64,000 nt of DNA from an uncultured Collinsella sp. (GCA_902491055.1 CABUGI010000003.1:1-64000); one strand, 5' to 3'; shown: positions 8,031 to 17,501, counted from the stretch's first letter. Numbers and translations: made by a program. Notes: generated by a model not told the origin, from the letters alone.

Positions 8031-9551
8031 GTGAGAGAGGAGAGCCCCCGACAAGGTATGAGGAGGCCCGACTCGGACCGTGCTTCCTCGCGGCGCAGCA
8101 CACCGCGTTCCGGTCGCGGCGGGCAGACGTTTAGCGAACGCTATATTGCCGGCGTTCCCGCCCGTATCATGCGCCCCCGTTTGATATTCATGGCCTGCCT
8201 GTTTACATTGGTGTGCTTTGGCCTGCTGATGGTGTACTCGGCGTCTTCGGTCGAGGCGCTGCACGAGAATGGCTCGGCGACGTTTTTTCTGTTTCGACAA
8301 GCCGCGTTTGCCGGAGTTGGCGTGCTGGCTATGGTTGCCATCGTGCGCATCTTGCCGGACAGTTGGTTTGGGGAAGACGTGCTCAGGATCTTCCTCATAG
8401 GCATGATAGGGCTACTGTTTCTGGTGTTCTTGGTGGGCAGCGGCAGCCGTGGCGCCACGCGCTGGCTCAACATCGCCGGCATTCAGTTCCAGCCTTCCGA
8501 GTTTTTAAAGCCATTTGCCATTGCGTATTCGGCCATCATGCTTGATCGTTTCTTTTCGCCCGGTGGCAACATCAACGAATTCCTTCGCAAGATGGGCATC
8601 TACTTGGGCATTTCGCTCTTTCTGATCTTTATCCAGCCCGATTTCGGTACTGTCCTGATCATCCTGTTGACCCTCATGTGCATGGCGTTGTTTGCGGGTC
8701 TCGACCCCAGATTTATCATCGGCGTGCTAATCTTCGGCATTCTCGTGATTGTGATTGCGCTTGTTGCAGAGCCGTACCGTATGGTGCGTATTCAGGTTGC
8801 CTTGAACCCTTGGGCCGACGAGTATGGTGACGGCTATCAGGCTACGCTTGCCATCATGGCCTTTGCCTCGGGCGGTCTGTTCGGCCGTGGCATCGGCAAC
8901 TCAACCATGAAGTACTCGTATCTGCCCGAGGCGCACAATGACTACATCCTGGCCATCATTGGCGAGGAGGTCGGTTTTGTCGGAACCGTGCTGTTCTTCT
9001 TGGTGTTTGCGATGCTGATCTATTCGGCGTTTCGCATTGCCGAGCAGGCGACCGATCGTCGGGGCGCGCTTATGGCGTCTGGCTCCGCGGTCATTCTCGC
9101 GGTGCAGTTTTTGATTAACGCGCTGGGCATCCTCAACGTGTTTCCCATGACGGGCAAACCGTTGCCGTTTATTAGCTACGGCGGTTCGTCGATTATTGTG
9201 TCGCTTATGCTTGCCGGATTGATCCTGCGCGTTTCATACGAGAGCGCCCGTCGCGATGAGTACGACCGTCGCCGCGAGAGCTTTGCCGTTATGGATGAGA
9301 GTACCGCTGGCGTGCCCCACGTGCGCGGCGAGCGATCTTCGCGTAACGGTTTTACCGTCCTGGATGGCTCTGCGACCGAGCCGGCAGTCCGCCCGCGTCA
9401 GCGAACGGCGCCGCAAGGTCGTCCTCAGCGCCCCAGCCCTCGCAACGCGGGCGGCGGATATAATCGAATCGATTTGAACTCGGACCCGTCGGCGCGTCTG
9501 CGCACCGACGACCAGGGACCGCGTGTACGAAGGGACTACCATGACCGATAA
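8031..9551 (+). CDS. ftsW: FtsW, SEDS-family septal peptidoglycan polymerase
   Basis: FtsW polymerises lipid II into glycan strands at the septum with FtsI. About ten membrane segments run from residue 40 to 410, with the SEDS signatures RWLNIAGIQFQPSE and the later PEAHNDYILAIIGEE and PLPFISYGGSS. The last 100 or so residues are a disordered arginine- and proline-rich cytoplasmic tail, a common actinobacterial feature. The start is uncertain: GTG 8031 has AGGGG six bases upstream, TTG 8025 is adjacent to it, and ATG 8058 is also possible. The 3' end overlaps the murG start by 11 bases. Confidence 0.93.
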   Translation: MREESPRQGMRRPDSDRASSRRSTPRSGRGGQTFSERYIAGVPARIMRPRLIFMACLFTLVCFGLLMVYSASSVEALHENGSATFFLFRQAAFAGVGVLAMVAIVRILPDSWFGEDVLRIFLIGMIGLLFLVFLVGSGSRGATRWLNIAGIQFQPSEFLKPFAIAYSAIMLDRFFSPGGNINEFLRKMGIYLGISLFLIFIQPDFGTVLIILLTLMCMALFAGLDPRFIIGVLIFGILVIVIALVAEPYRMVRIQVALNPWADEYGDGYQATLAIMAFASGGLFGRGIGNSTMKYSYLPEAHNDYILAIIGEEVGFVGTVLFFLVFAMLIYSAFRIAEQATDRRGALMASGSAVILAVQFLINALGILNVFPMTGKPLPFISYGGSSIIVSLMLAGLILRVSYESARRDEYDRRRESFAVMDESTAGVPHVRGERSSRNGFTVLDGSATEPAVRPRQRTAPQGRPQRPSPRNAGGGYNRIDLNSDPSARLRTDDQGPRVRRDYHDR

Positions 9552-10656
9552 GATGACCGTTGCTATTGCAGCCGGCGGCACGGCAGGACACATCAACCCC
9601 GCGCTCGCCTTGGCCGAAGAGCTGCGTGATCGTGGCCACCACGTTGTGTTCGTGGGCCAGTCGCGCAAGCTCGAGGGTCGTCTGGTCCCCGAGGCTGGGT
9701 TTGATTTTGTGCCCATTACGGTCACTGGCTTCGACCGCTCCCGTCCTTGGACGGCGCTGACCTCGCTGTGGCGTGTCAATAAGGCCAAGCGTGCGCTCGC
9801 TGGTCATTTCTCAAAGGTCGGCAAGCCCGACGCTGCCATCGGTTTCGGAGCCTATGTCGAGGTTCCGCTGCTGGGGTGGTGCAAGGGCGCGGGCGTTCCG
9901 TATCTGCTGCATGAGCAGAACTCTGTTCCGGGCCTGGCCAACAAGATGATGAACTCCCACGCCGCCCGCGTGTGCATCTCGGTGCCGGCAGCGCGTTCGG
10001 TCTTTGAGCGCGAAGGTGACCCTGGCCACGTGCTCATGACCGGCAACCCCGTACGTCGCTCGGTGATCGAGGGCGATCGCGCTCGCGGCCGCAAAGCACT
10101 TGGCGTTCCCGAGGACGCTACGCTGCTGCTCGTCTTTGGCGGTTCACTTGGCGCCCAGCACCTCAACGAGCGCGTGGTTTCGCTCAAAAACGAGCTGCTT
10201 TCGCGCAAGAACCTCTATGTGTTGCATTCGACGGGTGCCGACGGCTTTGAGGAGACCGAGCGCGCTTTGGCGCTGACGCCCGAGGAGGCGAAGCGTTACC
10301 GCGTCCAGTCTTACATCGACAACATGGGCGATATGCTGGCTGCTGCCGATTTGGTGCTCTCGCGTTCGGGCGCATCGAGCGTGGCCGAGATCGCTGCGCT
10401 CGCCGTACCTTCGGTGCTCGTGCCGTATCCGCATGCGACGGCCGACCACCAAACCACCAATGCCCGTTATCTGGTCGACGCCGGGGCCGGCGTGCTCTGC
10501 GCCGATGCCGATATCGACGGTTTTGCCTTTGCCGATGAACTGCTGCACCTGGTCGATGACGCGGCGGCGCGCGACGCCATGCGTCAGGCGGCGCGTGGTC
10601 TGGCTCAGGATAGGGTCGCCGCTCTTCTGGCGGATGCGGTAGAGGGTTTGCGTTAG
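9541..10656 (+). CDS. murG: MurG, lipid II synthase (GlcNAc transferase)
   Basis: MurG adds GlcNAc to lipid I on the cytoplasmic membrane face, giving lipid II. This GT28 enzyme has 371 residues from ATG 9541. Visible signatures are the N-terminal GGTAGHINPAL loop, the LHEQNSVPGLANK block, the VFGGSLGAQHLN region at the start of the UDP-binding domain, and SRSGASSVAEIAAL. GAAGGGA at 9529-9535 supports the ATG at 9541 rather than the upstream GTG 9523. It overlaps ftsW by 11 bases, which indicates coupled translation. Confidence 0.96.
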   Translation: MTDKMTVAIAAGGTAGHINPALALAEELRDRGHHVVFVGQSRKLEGRLVPEAGFDFVPITVTGFDRSRPWTALTSLWRVNKAKRALAGHFSKVGKPDAAIGFGAYVEVPLLGWCKGAGVPYLLHEQNSVPGLANKMMNSHAARVCISVPAARSVFEREGDPGHVLMTGNPVRRSVIEGDRARGRKALGVPEDATLLLVFGGSLGAQHLNERVVSLKNELLSRKNLYVLHSTGADGFEETERALALTPEEAKRYRVQSYIDNMGDMLAAADLVLSRSGASSVAEIAALAVPSVLVPYPHATADHQTTNARYLVDAGAGVLCADADIDGFAFADELLHLVDDAAARDAMRQAARGLAQDRVAALLADAVEGLR

Positions 10657-10753
10657 TTAGACGGGATATCGTCGGTCGCCCTCGCGCTGATGCGGTAGGT
10701 GCGGTACAGTTAACGGGTTACAGGCAGTGTTTACGCAAGGAGTACACGAGCAC

Positions 10754-12172
10754 ATGGCTGATTCCCAGACTGCAACCTCCGCGCCCGAGTTTAAGAGCGC
10801 CCACTTTATCGGTATCGGCGGCGCCGGCATGAGCGGCATCGCCCTCGTTCTGCACGAGCGCGGTTATGCCGTTACCGGCTCCGACCTTAAGACGTCACGT
10901 TATATCCGCCAGCTTACCCGCGCTGGTGTGAAGGTGCATGTGGGCCATGAGGCCGCCACGATCGACGAGGTCAAGCCCGACGTGGTTGTTGTCTCCACCG
11001 CTATTCCGGAGTCCAACCCTGAACTCGTGCGCGCTCGCGAGCTTGGTATTCCCGTGTGGCCCCGTGCCAAGATGCTCTCTGCTTTGGGCCACGGCTACAC
11101 CACCGTCGCTGTTGCCGGCACGCATGGCAAGACCACCACGTCTTCGATGTGCGCCACCATGCTCGACCGCATGGGTCTGGATCCGAGCTTCCTGATCGGT
11201 GGCATCGTCGAGGGCTATGACACGAACGGCAAGAACGGCTCGGGCGACTACTTTGTCGCCGAGGCCGACGAGTCCGACAGCTCCTTCCTGTTCCTGAACC
11301 CCAACGTGGTCATTGTGACCAACGTCGAGGCCGACCACCTCGATCACTACTCGGGTATCGAGGAGATCGAGGCAACTTTCGCCAAATTCATGAGCCTGGT
11401 GGGCGAGGACGGCACCGTCATCGTCTGCGGTGAGGACCCGCATCTGGTCGAGCTCGCCAAGTCGACGGGCCGTCACGTGCTTTCCTACGGCTTTGCCGAG
11501 AGCAACGACATCGTCTGCATGCACCCGGATGTCAAGGGCATCCAGAGCGACTTTATCGTTCGCTTTGAGGACGGCACTGAGCACGCTGTGGAGATCAAGA
11601 GCAATCCCGGTCGCCACAACATGCTCAACGCCACGGCGGTGCTCACCGTCGCCCATGTCCTGGGCCTTGACATCGACGCCGCCGCCAAGGCGCTCTCGAG
11701 CTTTGAGGGCGTCCGCCGTCGCTTTACCCACGTGGGCGATATCGATGGCATCACCGTGGTCGATGATTACGGCCATCACCCCACCGAGATCAAGGCGACG
11801 CTTGCTGCCGCTTCGTCGCTGGGCTACAAGCACGTTGACGTCGTGTTCCAGCCGCATCGCTATTCGCGCCTGCAGGCCCTGTGCGACGACTTTGCCGATG
11901 CATTTGCCAATGCCGATAAACTGCTGCTGATTGATGTGTTCTCGGCTGGCGAGATGCCCATTCCGGGTGTCACCTCTAAGATGCTCGCCGATACCGTGCG
12001 CGCCAAGCATCCTGGCAAGGAGGTCGTGTACTGCTCCAGCCGTCTTGAGCTCAATCAGGAGCTCGAGCAGATGGTGGGCGAGGGCGACCTGCTGCTCACC
12101 ATGGGTGCCGGTGACGTTACGACCGTCGGTCCCGAGTTTATCGAGTATCTGACTGCCAAGAAAGACGCTTAA
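10754..12172 (+). CDS. murC: MurC, UDP-MurNAc:L-alanine ligase
   Basis: MurC adds L-alanine to UDP-MurNAc, the first step of the peptide stem. The 472-residue protein has the HFIGIGGAGMSGIA nucleotide loop of the N-terminal domain, the ATP loop GTHGKTTTSS, the EADESDSSFL block and the DDYGHHPTEI motif, all diagnostic of MurC. AAGGAG (10737-10742) supports ATG 10754 over the in-frame GTG at 10727. The 97-base gap from murG is the largest between the genes murF and ftsQ and could contain an internal promoter, but I see no convincing one. murB starts 5 bases after the stop. Confidence 0.96.
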   Translation: MADSQTATSAPEFKSAHFIGIGGAGMSGIALVLHERGYAVTGSDLKTSRYIRQLTRAGVKVHVGHEAATIDEVKPDVVVVSTAIPESNPELVRARELGIPVWPRAKMLSALGHGYTTVAVAGTHGKTTTSSMCATMLDRMGLDPSFLIGGIVEGYDTNGKNGSGDYFVAEADESDSSFLFLNPNVVIVTNVEADHLDHYSGIEEIEATFAKFMSLVGEDGTVIVCGEDPHLVELAKSTGRHVLSYGFAESNDIVCMHPDVKGIQSDFIVRFEDGTEHAVEIKSNPGRHNMLNATAVLTVAHVLGLDIDAAAKALSSFEGVRRRFTHVGDIDGITVVDDYGHHPTEIKATLAAASSLGYKHVDVVFQPHRYSRLQALCDDFADAFANADKLLLIDVFSAGEMPIPGVTSKMLADTVRAKHPGKEVVYCSSRLELNQELEQMVGEGDLLLTMGAGDVTTVGPEFIEYLTAKKDA

Positions 12173-12177
12173 GTCTA

Positions 12178-13089
12178 ATGGGTCTGTTTAACGCCGTCAT
12201 GGCGCTCTCGGGCATGATCGACACGGATGTGATCGAGGACGAGCGCCTTGCGCGTCATACGAGCTATCGTATCGGCGGCAAGGCCGACCTCTTTGTGACG
12301 TGCCATAGCTATCATGCCCTTCGCCGCGCCGTGGCGGTGCTCGATCGCGAGCAGGTGCCGTGGGTCATCATCGGCAAGGGCTCCAATCTGCTGGTTGCCG
12401 ATGGCGGTTATCGCGGCGCCGTCATTTCGCTCGGACGTGAGTTTCAGCGCACGGTTGTTGCCGATGACGGTTGTACGCTGACGGTCGGTGCGGGCGTGAT
12501 GTTTGCGCGCCTGGTCAACGATGCCCTGTCGCGTAGCCTCTCGGGCCTTGAGTTTGCCGTTGGCATCCCTGGCTCGGTTGGCGGTGCGATATCTATGAAT
12601 GCCGGCACACGGACCGAGTGGATTGGCTCGCTGGTTGAGGATGTCGTAACGTTTGACCCGGCATCCGGTATCAAGCATTATGCGGGGTCCGAGATCACTT
12701 GGGGCTACCGCGAATGTAGCCTTCCCCGCAATGAGATCATCCTCGAGTGCGTGCTCAAGCTTAAACCGGCGCCCAAGGCCGACATTCGCGAGCGCATGGA
12801 ACGGTACCTGACGAGGCGCAAGCGTACGCAGCCCATGGGTCGCGCATCCTGCGGGTCGGTCTTTCGTAACCCGCCCGATGCGAGTGTGGGCAAGCTTATC
12901 GAGGATTGTGGATTAAAGGGTTTTTCGATTGGCGGCGCGGAAGTTTCGCCCGTTCACGCTAATTTTATCGTTAATAACGGAACTGCCTCGGCCGATGACG
13001 TTGCCGCGGTTATCAGACATGTGCACGGAAAGGTGAGGGAGGCGTATGGCATCGAGCTCAGACCGGAAGTTAAATTCCTCGGCTTCTAG
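12178..13089 (+). CDS. murB: MurB, UDP-N-acetylenolpyruvoylglucosamine reductase
   Basis: MurB is the FAD-dependent, NADPH-using reductase that turns enolpyruvyl-UDP-GlcNAc into UDP-MurNAc. The 303-residue length, the RIGGKADLF start and the FAD-binding run GIPGSVGGAISMNAG fit the shorter, type II form common in Gram-positive bacteria. The catalytic-region serine lies in ASCGSVFRNP, and the C-terminal block VSPVHANFIVN is intact. Its last 44 bases are shared with the start of ftsQ, so the two are coupled. Having murB inside the dcw cluster is common outside the enterobacteria. Confidence 0.95.
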   Translation: MGLFNAVMALSGMIDTDVIEDERLARHTSYRIGGKADLFVTCHSYHALRRAVAVLDREQVPWVIIGKGSNLLVADGGYRGAVISLGREFQRTVVADDGCTLTVGAGVMFARLVNDALSRSLSGLEFAVGIPGSVGGAISMNAGTRTEWIGSLVEDVVTFDPASGIKHYAGSEITWGYRECSLPRNEIILECVLKLKPAPKADIRERMERYLTRRKRTQPMGRASCGSVFRNPPDASVGKLIEDCGLKGFSIGGAEVSPVHANFIVNNGTASADDVAAVIRHVHGKVREAYGIELRPEVKFLGF

Positions 13090-14302
13090 AGCATCGAAAC
13101 CCACCTTCCGCCGCGCCGGAGGGCGTTCCGGCGCGCCTGCCAAACCTCAACGCAATACCGTCGCGCACTCTAAGTCTGTCGGGCATGCTCGACAGACCAG
13201 TCGTCCGGTTGTCGGCTCGCAGCTCGGTAATCGTCCGGCCGCAAAAAAGTCCTCGCGTCCCTCGGTGACGTCAAAGCCTGTTATGGGCGCCAAACCTGCC
13301 CGTCCCATGGCAACTCCTAAGCCCTCGACGGGAACTAAAGCGCCGCGTCCAGGTCGCACGCTGGGCGCATCGAAACCGCGCTCGCTGACATCGGTGCCGG
13401 CTACCGCCAAGAAGCCTTCGGGTAAAAAAAGCGTCAACCCGTTGTCTTCACTTGGGGCGATGGTAAATAAAACATCAGACGCCGCTTCTGTCGTTACAGG
13501 CAAAGGCAAAATCGTTGGCGGCGTTCTGGCCGTCTTGGCCGTGCTCGTCGTCGTTGCCATCGTGGTGATTAACTCTGGATTGTTTACCGCCACTGATATT
13601 CAGATTCAAGGCAGCGAGCATGTGACGAAGCACGATGCTATCCAGCTGATCGATTTGCCCGAGGGAACGTCGCTTTTTAACGTCGATCCCGACCAGATTA
13701 CCGAGGACCTCAAGCAGAACCCGTGGGTCTCGGGCGTAGATGTCCAGCGTCAGTTCCCGCATACGCTCATCATTACGCCGATGGAGCGCAAGGTCATCGC
13801 AATTGCCTATATCAGCTCCGATGACCTTGCCTGGGCCATCGGGGATGATGACACCTGGATCGCCCCGCTGTCGACGTCGGTCGGAGTGGATGACCAGGGC
13901 AACGTCATCACGACGGGGCAGGGCTCAAATACCTTGACCGGAATCGATGCCGCGCTGGCGCTCGCTAAGCACTATGGCGCGGTGTTGTTGACTGATGTCT
14001 CGGCGGATGTCGCTCCGGTTTCCGGCCAGGCAGTGAGCTCCAAGGCCGTTAAGGCTGGCTTGGATTATGTGCGTGGTTTTTCGAGCGAGTTCTTGGGACA
14101 AGTCAAGGATATTTCCACGCCTTCGGTCGAAGCCATCTCGGCAAACCTCAATAACGGCATTGAGGTGTCGCTGGGCGATTCAGACGATATCGTCAAGAAG
14201 GAGCGCGTAGTCACCAAGCTGCTTTCGCAGGTAGAGGGCGTAACGTATATCAATGTGCGCTCTCCGGGTAACTATACATTTAGGAACGCTCCGACCTCGT
14301 AG
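13046..14302 (+). CDS. ftsQ: FtsQ/DivIB division protein with long basic N-terminus
   Basis: FtsQ links the early and late divisome and binds FtsL/FtsB in the extracytoplasmic space. In this 418-residue version residues 1-150 are a disordered, strongly basic cytoplasmic tail rich in Lys, Arg, Ser, Pro and Ala. Residues about 156-176 form the single membrane segment, and a POTRA domain follows (about 181-250, starting FTATDIQIQGSEHV). The rest is the FtsQ beta domain. The ATG is preceded by GGGAGG and lies inside murB. The N-terminal tail is about five times longer than in E. coli FtsQ and could contact the chromosome or acidic partners (inference). Confidence 0.9.
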   Translation: MASSSDRKLNSSASRASKPTFRRAGGRSGAPAKPQRNTVAHSKSVGHARQTSRPVVGSQLGNRPAAKKSSRPSVTSKPVMGAKPARPMATPKPSTGTKAPRPGRTLGASKPRSLTSVPATAKKPSGKKSVNPLSSLGAMVNKTSDAASVVTGKGKIVGGVLAVLAVLVVVAIVVINSGLFTATDIQIQGSEHVTKHDAIQLIDLPEGTSLFNVDPDQITEDLKQNPWVSGVDVQRQFPHTLIITPMERKVIAIAYISSDDLAWAIGDDDTWIAPLSTSVGVDDQGNVITTGQGSNTLTGIDAALALAKHYGAVLLTDVSADVAPVSGQAVSSKAVKAGLDYVRGFSSEFLGQVKDISTPSVEAISANLNNGIEVSLGDSDDIVKKERVVTKLLSQVEGVTYINVRSPGNYTFRNAPTS

Positions 14303-14501
14303 CGCTGGTTGATGCTTTGTTGAGGGGCCATACCACGCCGTTTATCTGGTTTGTTTGGTTTTCACGGTCAATTATTTGACTGATACGTTCATAATGTGCA
14401 AACATAATACGGTTTACCTTTGCATTTACTTTCAACCTGAAGGTTAATGTGCGCAGGGGTCGACCCATGCTATGGCTATAACCTTTGTTCGGAGGACCGA
14501 C
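14303..14501 (+). other. ftsQ-ftsZ intergenic region, likely ftsZ promoter and leader
   Basis: This AT-rich gap is by far the longest in the dcw cluster and is where separate ftsZ promoters would be expected. I see TTGACT at 14376-14381 and CATAAT at 14390-14395, but their spacing is too short to pair, and no clean sigma-A promoter could be defined. The ftsZ ribosome binding site GGAGG is at 14491-14495. Confidence 0.4.
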
Positions 14502-15656
14502 ATGCACGAGACAGAGATCAACAACTACCTTGCCGTCATTAAGGTGGTCGGCGTCGGCGGCGGCGGTACCAACGCGGTCAATCGAATGATCGAAGAGGGC
14601 ATCCGCGGCGTCGAGTTTGTTGCCATCAACACCGATGCTCAGGCACTCGCGATCTCTGATGCCGATATCAAGGTGCACATCGGCACCGACCTTACCCGCG
14701 GCCTGGGCGCCGGCGCCAACCCCGAGGTTGGCCGCAAGGCTGCCGATGAGTCCCGCGACGACATTGCCGAGGCGCTCGCTGGCGCCGACATGGTGTTCAT
14801 CACCTGCGGCGAGGGCGGTGGCACCGGTACCGGCGCTGCTCCCATCGTTGCCGATATCGCGATGAACGAGGTCGGTGCGCTGACCGTCGCCGTCGTGACC
14901 AAGCCCTTCACCTTCGAGGGCCGCAAGCGCAAGAAGAGCGCCGAGGAGGGCATTAAGACCCTCTCCGATTGCGTCGACACCATGATCGTCATCCCTAACG
15001 ATAAGCTGCTCGACATCGCCGAGAAGAAGACCACCATGCTCGAGGCCTTCGCGATTGCCGATGGCGTCCTTTCCCAGGGCACCCAGGGCATCACCGACCT
15101 CATCACCGTCCCCGGTATCATCAACCTGGACTTCGCCGATGTTAAGACCATCATGAAGCAGGCCGGTACCGCCATGATGGGTATCGGTACCTCTTCTGGG
15201 GACACCCGTGCCGTCGACGCTGCCCAGCAGGCCATCTCCAGCCCGCTGCTCGAGAGCTCCATCGATGGTGCCACGCGCGTGCTGCTCTCCATCGCCGGTT
15301 CCAAGGACCTGGGCATCCAGGAGATCAGCGACGCCGCCGACGTTGTCGCCAACGCCGTCGACCCCGAGGCCAACATCATCTTCGGTACCGTTGTCGACGA
15401 GTCCCTGGGCGATCAGGTGCGTATCACCGTCATCGCTACGGGCTTCTCCGACTCCAACGTCAACCGTCAGGACGAGCTCTTTGCTGCTCAGCAGTCTCAG
15501 AGCAAGGCCGCTGCCTCCGCTGAGCCGCAGCGCACCGCTCCTGCCACGAGCCCGGCTCAGGCCGCTCCGACCCGCAACGTCGGTGGCACCGAGCTTCCTA
15601 ACTTCGGCAACGATCAGTTCGAGCTTCCCGACTTCCTGAAGCGCGGTAGCTTCTAA
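14502..15656 (+). CDS. ftsZ: FtsZ, tubulin-like division GTPase
   Basis: FtsZ polymerises with GTP into the cytokinetic ring at midcell. The 384-residue protein has the tubulin signature GGGTGTG at 105-111 preceded by TCGE, the T7 loop NLDFADVKTIM, and after a proline- and alanine-rich linker the conserved C-terminal peptide ending LPDFLKRGSF, which docks SepF or other tethers. GGAGG six bases before ATG 14502 decides the start; the ATG at 14472 lacks support. With ftsA absent and sepF present at 22.0 kb, SepF is the likely membrane tether. A strong terminator follows. Confidence 0.98.
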   Translation: MHETEINNYLAVIKVVGVGGGGTNAVNRMIEEGIRGVEFVAINTDAQALAISDADIKVHIGTDLTRGLGAGANPEVGRKAADESRDDIAEALAGADMVFITCGEGGGTGTGAAPIVADIAMNEVGALTVAVVTKPFTFEGRKRKKSAEEGIKTLSDCVDTMIVIPNDKLLDIAEKKTTMLEAFAIADGVLSQGTQGITDLITVPGIINLDFADVKTIMKQAGTAMMGIGTSSGDTRAVDAAQQAISSPLLESSIDGATRVLLSIAGSKDLGIQEISDAADVVANAVDPEANIIFGTVVDESLGDQVRITVIATGFSDSNVNRQDELFAAQQSQSKAAASAEPQRTAPATSPAQAAPTRNVGGTELPNFGNDQFELPDFLKRGSF

Positions 15657-15682
15657 GTCGTTCTTTGCATTGTTGTGCACAG

Positions 15683-15712
15683 GGGCGTGTCCGTATGGAC
15701 GCGCCCTTTTTA
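15683..15712 (+). terminator. Rho-independent terminator after ftsZ
   Basis: GGGCGTGTCC and GGACGCGCCC form a 10-bp stem (one G-T pair) around the loop GTAT, followed by a run of T. It closes the dcw cluster. Confidence 0.9.
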
Positions 15713-15866
15713 TTTCGACTTTGTAAACTAGAACCTCCAATCTCTTTACGTTCCCTTTACGATTGCCTCCAGCGCAGCAGGTATTCTTTTAGAGAAGTAT
15801 GACAGCCGTATAAACGCGGGCTGTAGCGGCGATGCCGCGGTACTTGTGTTATTAGGAGGCTTTAGT

Positions 15867-16667
15867 ATGGCAGCACGTGCGGACAAAGTTTCGCGTGTCG
15901 ACCATGATGGAGTTACGTTGGTGGAGGGCGCGACATCCGATGTTCGCTTTGCCTTCACCGAGCGCGCCGGTGGCGTTTCCGAAGATGCGTACTCCTCACT
16001 CAACTTGGGCTCGCATGTTGGCGATGACCCCTTTGCTGTTCAAGAAAATCGTCGTCGTGCGCTCGAGGCTATGGGTGCCGCCGAGTGCGAGCACAACCTG
16101 CTCGTTCCCAATCAGGTCCATGGTGATCATATCGTTGCGGTGACCTCGAACGGCGCCGATGACCTTGAGGACGTTCGCGAGCAGATTGCCGAGGGCTGTG
16201 ATGCCATCGTCTGCACGGCGCATAACGTGCCCGTGCTGCTCTGCTTTGCCGACTGCGTTCCCGTGGTGCTGGTGGCCCCCGGCGGATTTGCCGTGGTGCA
16301 CTCCGGTTGGAAGGGCACGATTGCACGTATTTCCGCCAAGGCGTGCCAGGCGCTTTGCGATGCTGCCGGTTGCGATGCGAGCGACGTTTCCGCCTATATC
16401 GGCCCCCATATCTTGGGTGACGAATATGAGGTATCCCAGGAACTCATGGATCGCTTTGCCGCCGAGTTCTCTTGCATCGATGCGAATACCTCTCGCATGC
16501 TTGATCTTTCCGCTGCCATTCGCGAGGCGCTGGTAGATGTCGGTGTCGACACGGATAATATCGTGGATACCCAGCTTTCGACCGTGCGTCAGAACGACCG
16601 CTTTTATTCCTACCGTAACGAGGACGGCACCTGTGGGCGCCATGCTGCGATCGGCGTGATGCTATGA
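15867..16667 (+). CDS. pgeF: PgeF, peptidoglycan editing factor (YfiH/laccase-domain family)
   Basis: PgeF (YfiH, YlmD, formerly polyphenol oxidoreductase family) removes wrongly incorporated L-serine from UDP-MurNAc-dipeptide, acting on precursors made by MurC. The 266-residue protein has the metal-site blocks NQVHGDHIV, CFADCVPVVLV and VHSGWKGT, carrying the conserved His, Cys and His ligands. AGGAGG at 15854-15859 supports ATG 15867. In many Gram-positive bacteria this gene lies near ftsZ and sepF, as here. Its stop overlaps the pstS-like start (ATGA), so it is tied to the phosphate operon, which is unusual. Confidence 0.9.
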   Translation: MAARADKVSRVDHDGVTLVEGATSDVRFAFTERAGGVSEDAYSSLNLGSHVGDDPFAVQENRRRALEAMGAAECEHNLLVPNQVHGDHIVAVTSNGADDLEDVREQIAEGCDAIVCTAHNVPVLLCFADCVPVVLVAPGGFAVVHSGWKGTIARISAKACQALCDAAGCDASDVSAYIGPHILGDEYEVSQELMDRFAAEFSCIDANTSRMLDLSAAIREALVDVGVDTDNIVDTQLSTVRQNDRFYSYRNEDGTCGRHAAIGVML

Positions 16668-17500
16668 GAAAGATCGTATCGGTCCTGAGCGCCGCTGTGC
16701 TTACGCTTACGCTGTGCGCCTGTTCTTCGGGATCTTCTACCTCTTCCATTACCGTGGCCGGCTCCACGACCTGCCTTCCTATCGCCGAGATTGCGGCCGA
16801 GGGCTTTAAGGAGGAGACCGGCATCGACGTGCTCGTTTCCGGTTTGGGTTCTTCCGCTGGGATCGAGGCCGTCAGCGCCGGCACGGCCGATATCGCCAGC
16901 TCCTCCCGTGGACTCAATGCCGACGAACAGGATCTGGGCCTGACTCCCATCGTCATTGCCCACGACGGTATTGCGGTCATCGTGAACGACGACAACCCCG
17001 TCGATAACCTCTCGACCGAGCAGCTCCGCGATATCTACGCCGGCAAGATTACCAATTGGAAAGAGGTCGGTGGCGAGGACCTGAGGATTCAGGTCATCAA
17101 CCGAGACGAGGCGTCCGGTACGCGCGAGGCCTTCCGTACCATCGTGATGGATGGCACGCCGTTCGATCGCCGCTCGGCTGTTCTTTCGGGTACGGGCCAG
17201 GTGCGCGACGTGGTATCTCGTTCGCGTGGGGCCATCGGCTACATTTCGCTGGGCTTCGTCGATAGCCTCAACGCCAAGACCTCGGTCAAGGCTGTCTCGG
17301 TCAATCATGTTGAGGCGTCCGAGAAGACGGTCGCGAGTGGCGGCTATCCCATCTCGCGCGACCTTTACTTCTTTGTGAAGGGTGCGCCTTCGCAGCAGGC
17401 GCAGGATTACATCGACTACGTGACGTCCGAAAAGATGGACAAGCAGATTCGCGAGGCGGGCTTTATTCCCGTCACCAACGACGAGAAGGGGAGTGAGTAG
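16664..17500 (+). CDS. pstS: PstS-type phosphate-binding lipoprotein
   Basis: This is the extracytoplasmic phosphate receptor of the Pst ABC importer. The 278-residue precursor has a lipoprotein signal with lipobox LCAC (lipidated Cys at about 20). The mature start ITVAGSTT is the phosphate-binding loop of PstS, and NRDEASGTREAF is the second ligand-binding loop. Length and motifs are those of the short Gram-positive PstS. The ATG overlaps the pgeF stop (ATGA), implying coupled translation. pstC starts one base after the stop. No Pho box could be recognised upstream of the operon. Confidence 0.93.
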   Translation: MRKIVSVLSAAVLTLTLCACSSGSSTSSITVAGSTTCLPIAEIAAEGFKEETGIDVLVSGLGSSAGIEAVSAGTADIASSSRGLNADEQDLGLTPIVIAHDGIAVIVNDDNPVDNLSTEQLRDIYAGKITNWKEVGGEDLRIQVINRDEASGTREAFRTIVMDGTPFDRRSAVLSGTGQVRDVVSRSRGAIGYISLGFVDSLNAKTSVKAVSVNHVEASEKTVASGGYPISRDLYFFVKGAPSQQAQDYIDYVTSEKMDKQIREAGFIPVTNDEKGSE

Positions 17501-17501
17501 C

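Noticed and set aside
16600..16670. Pho box for the pst operon
   Set aside because: The sequence before pstS is pgeF coding sequence and shows no convincing direct repeats; any phosphate control must act elsewhere.
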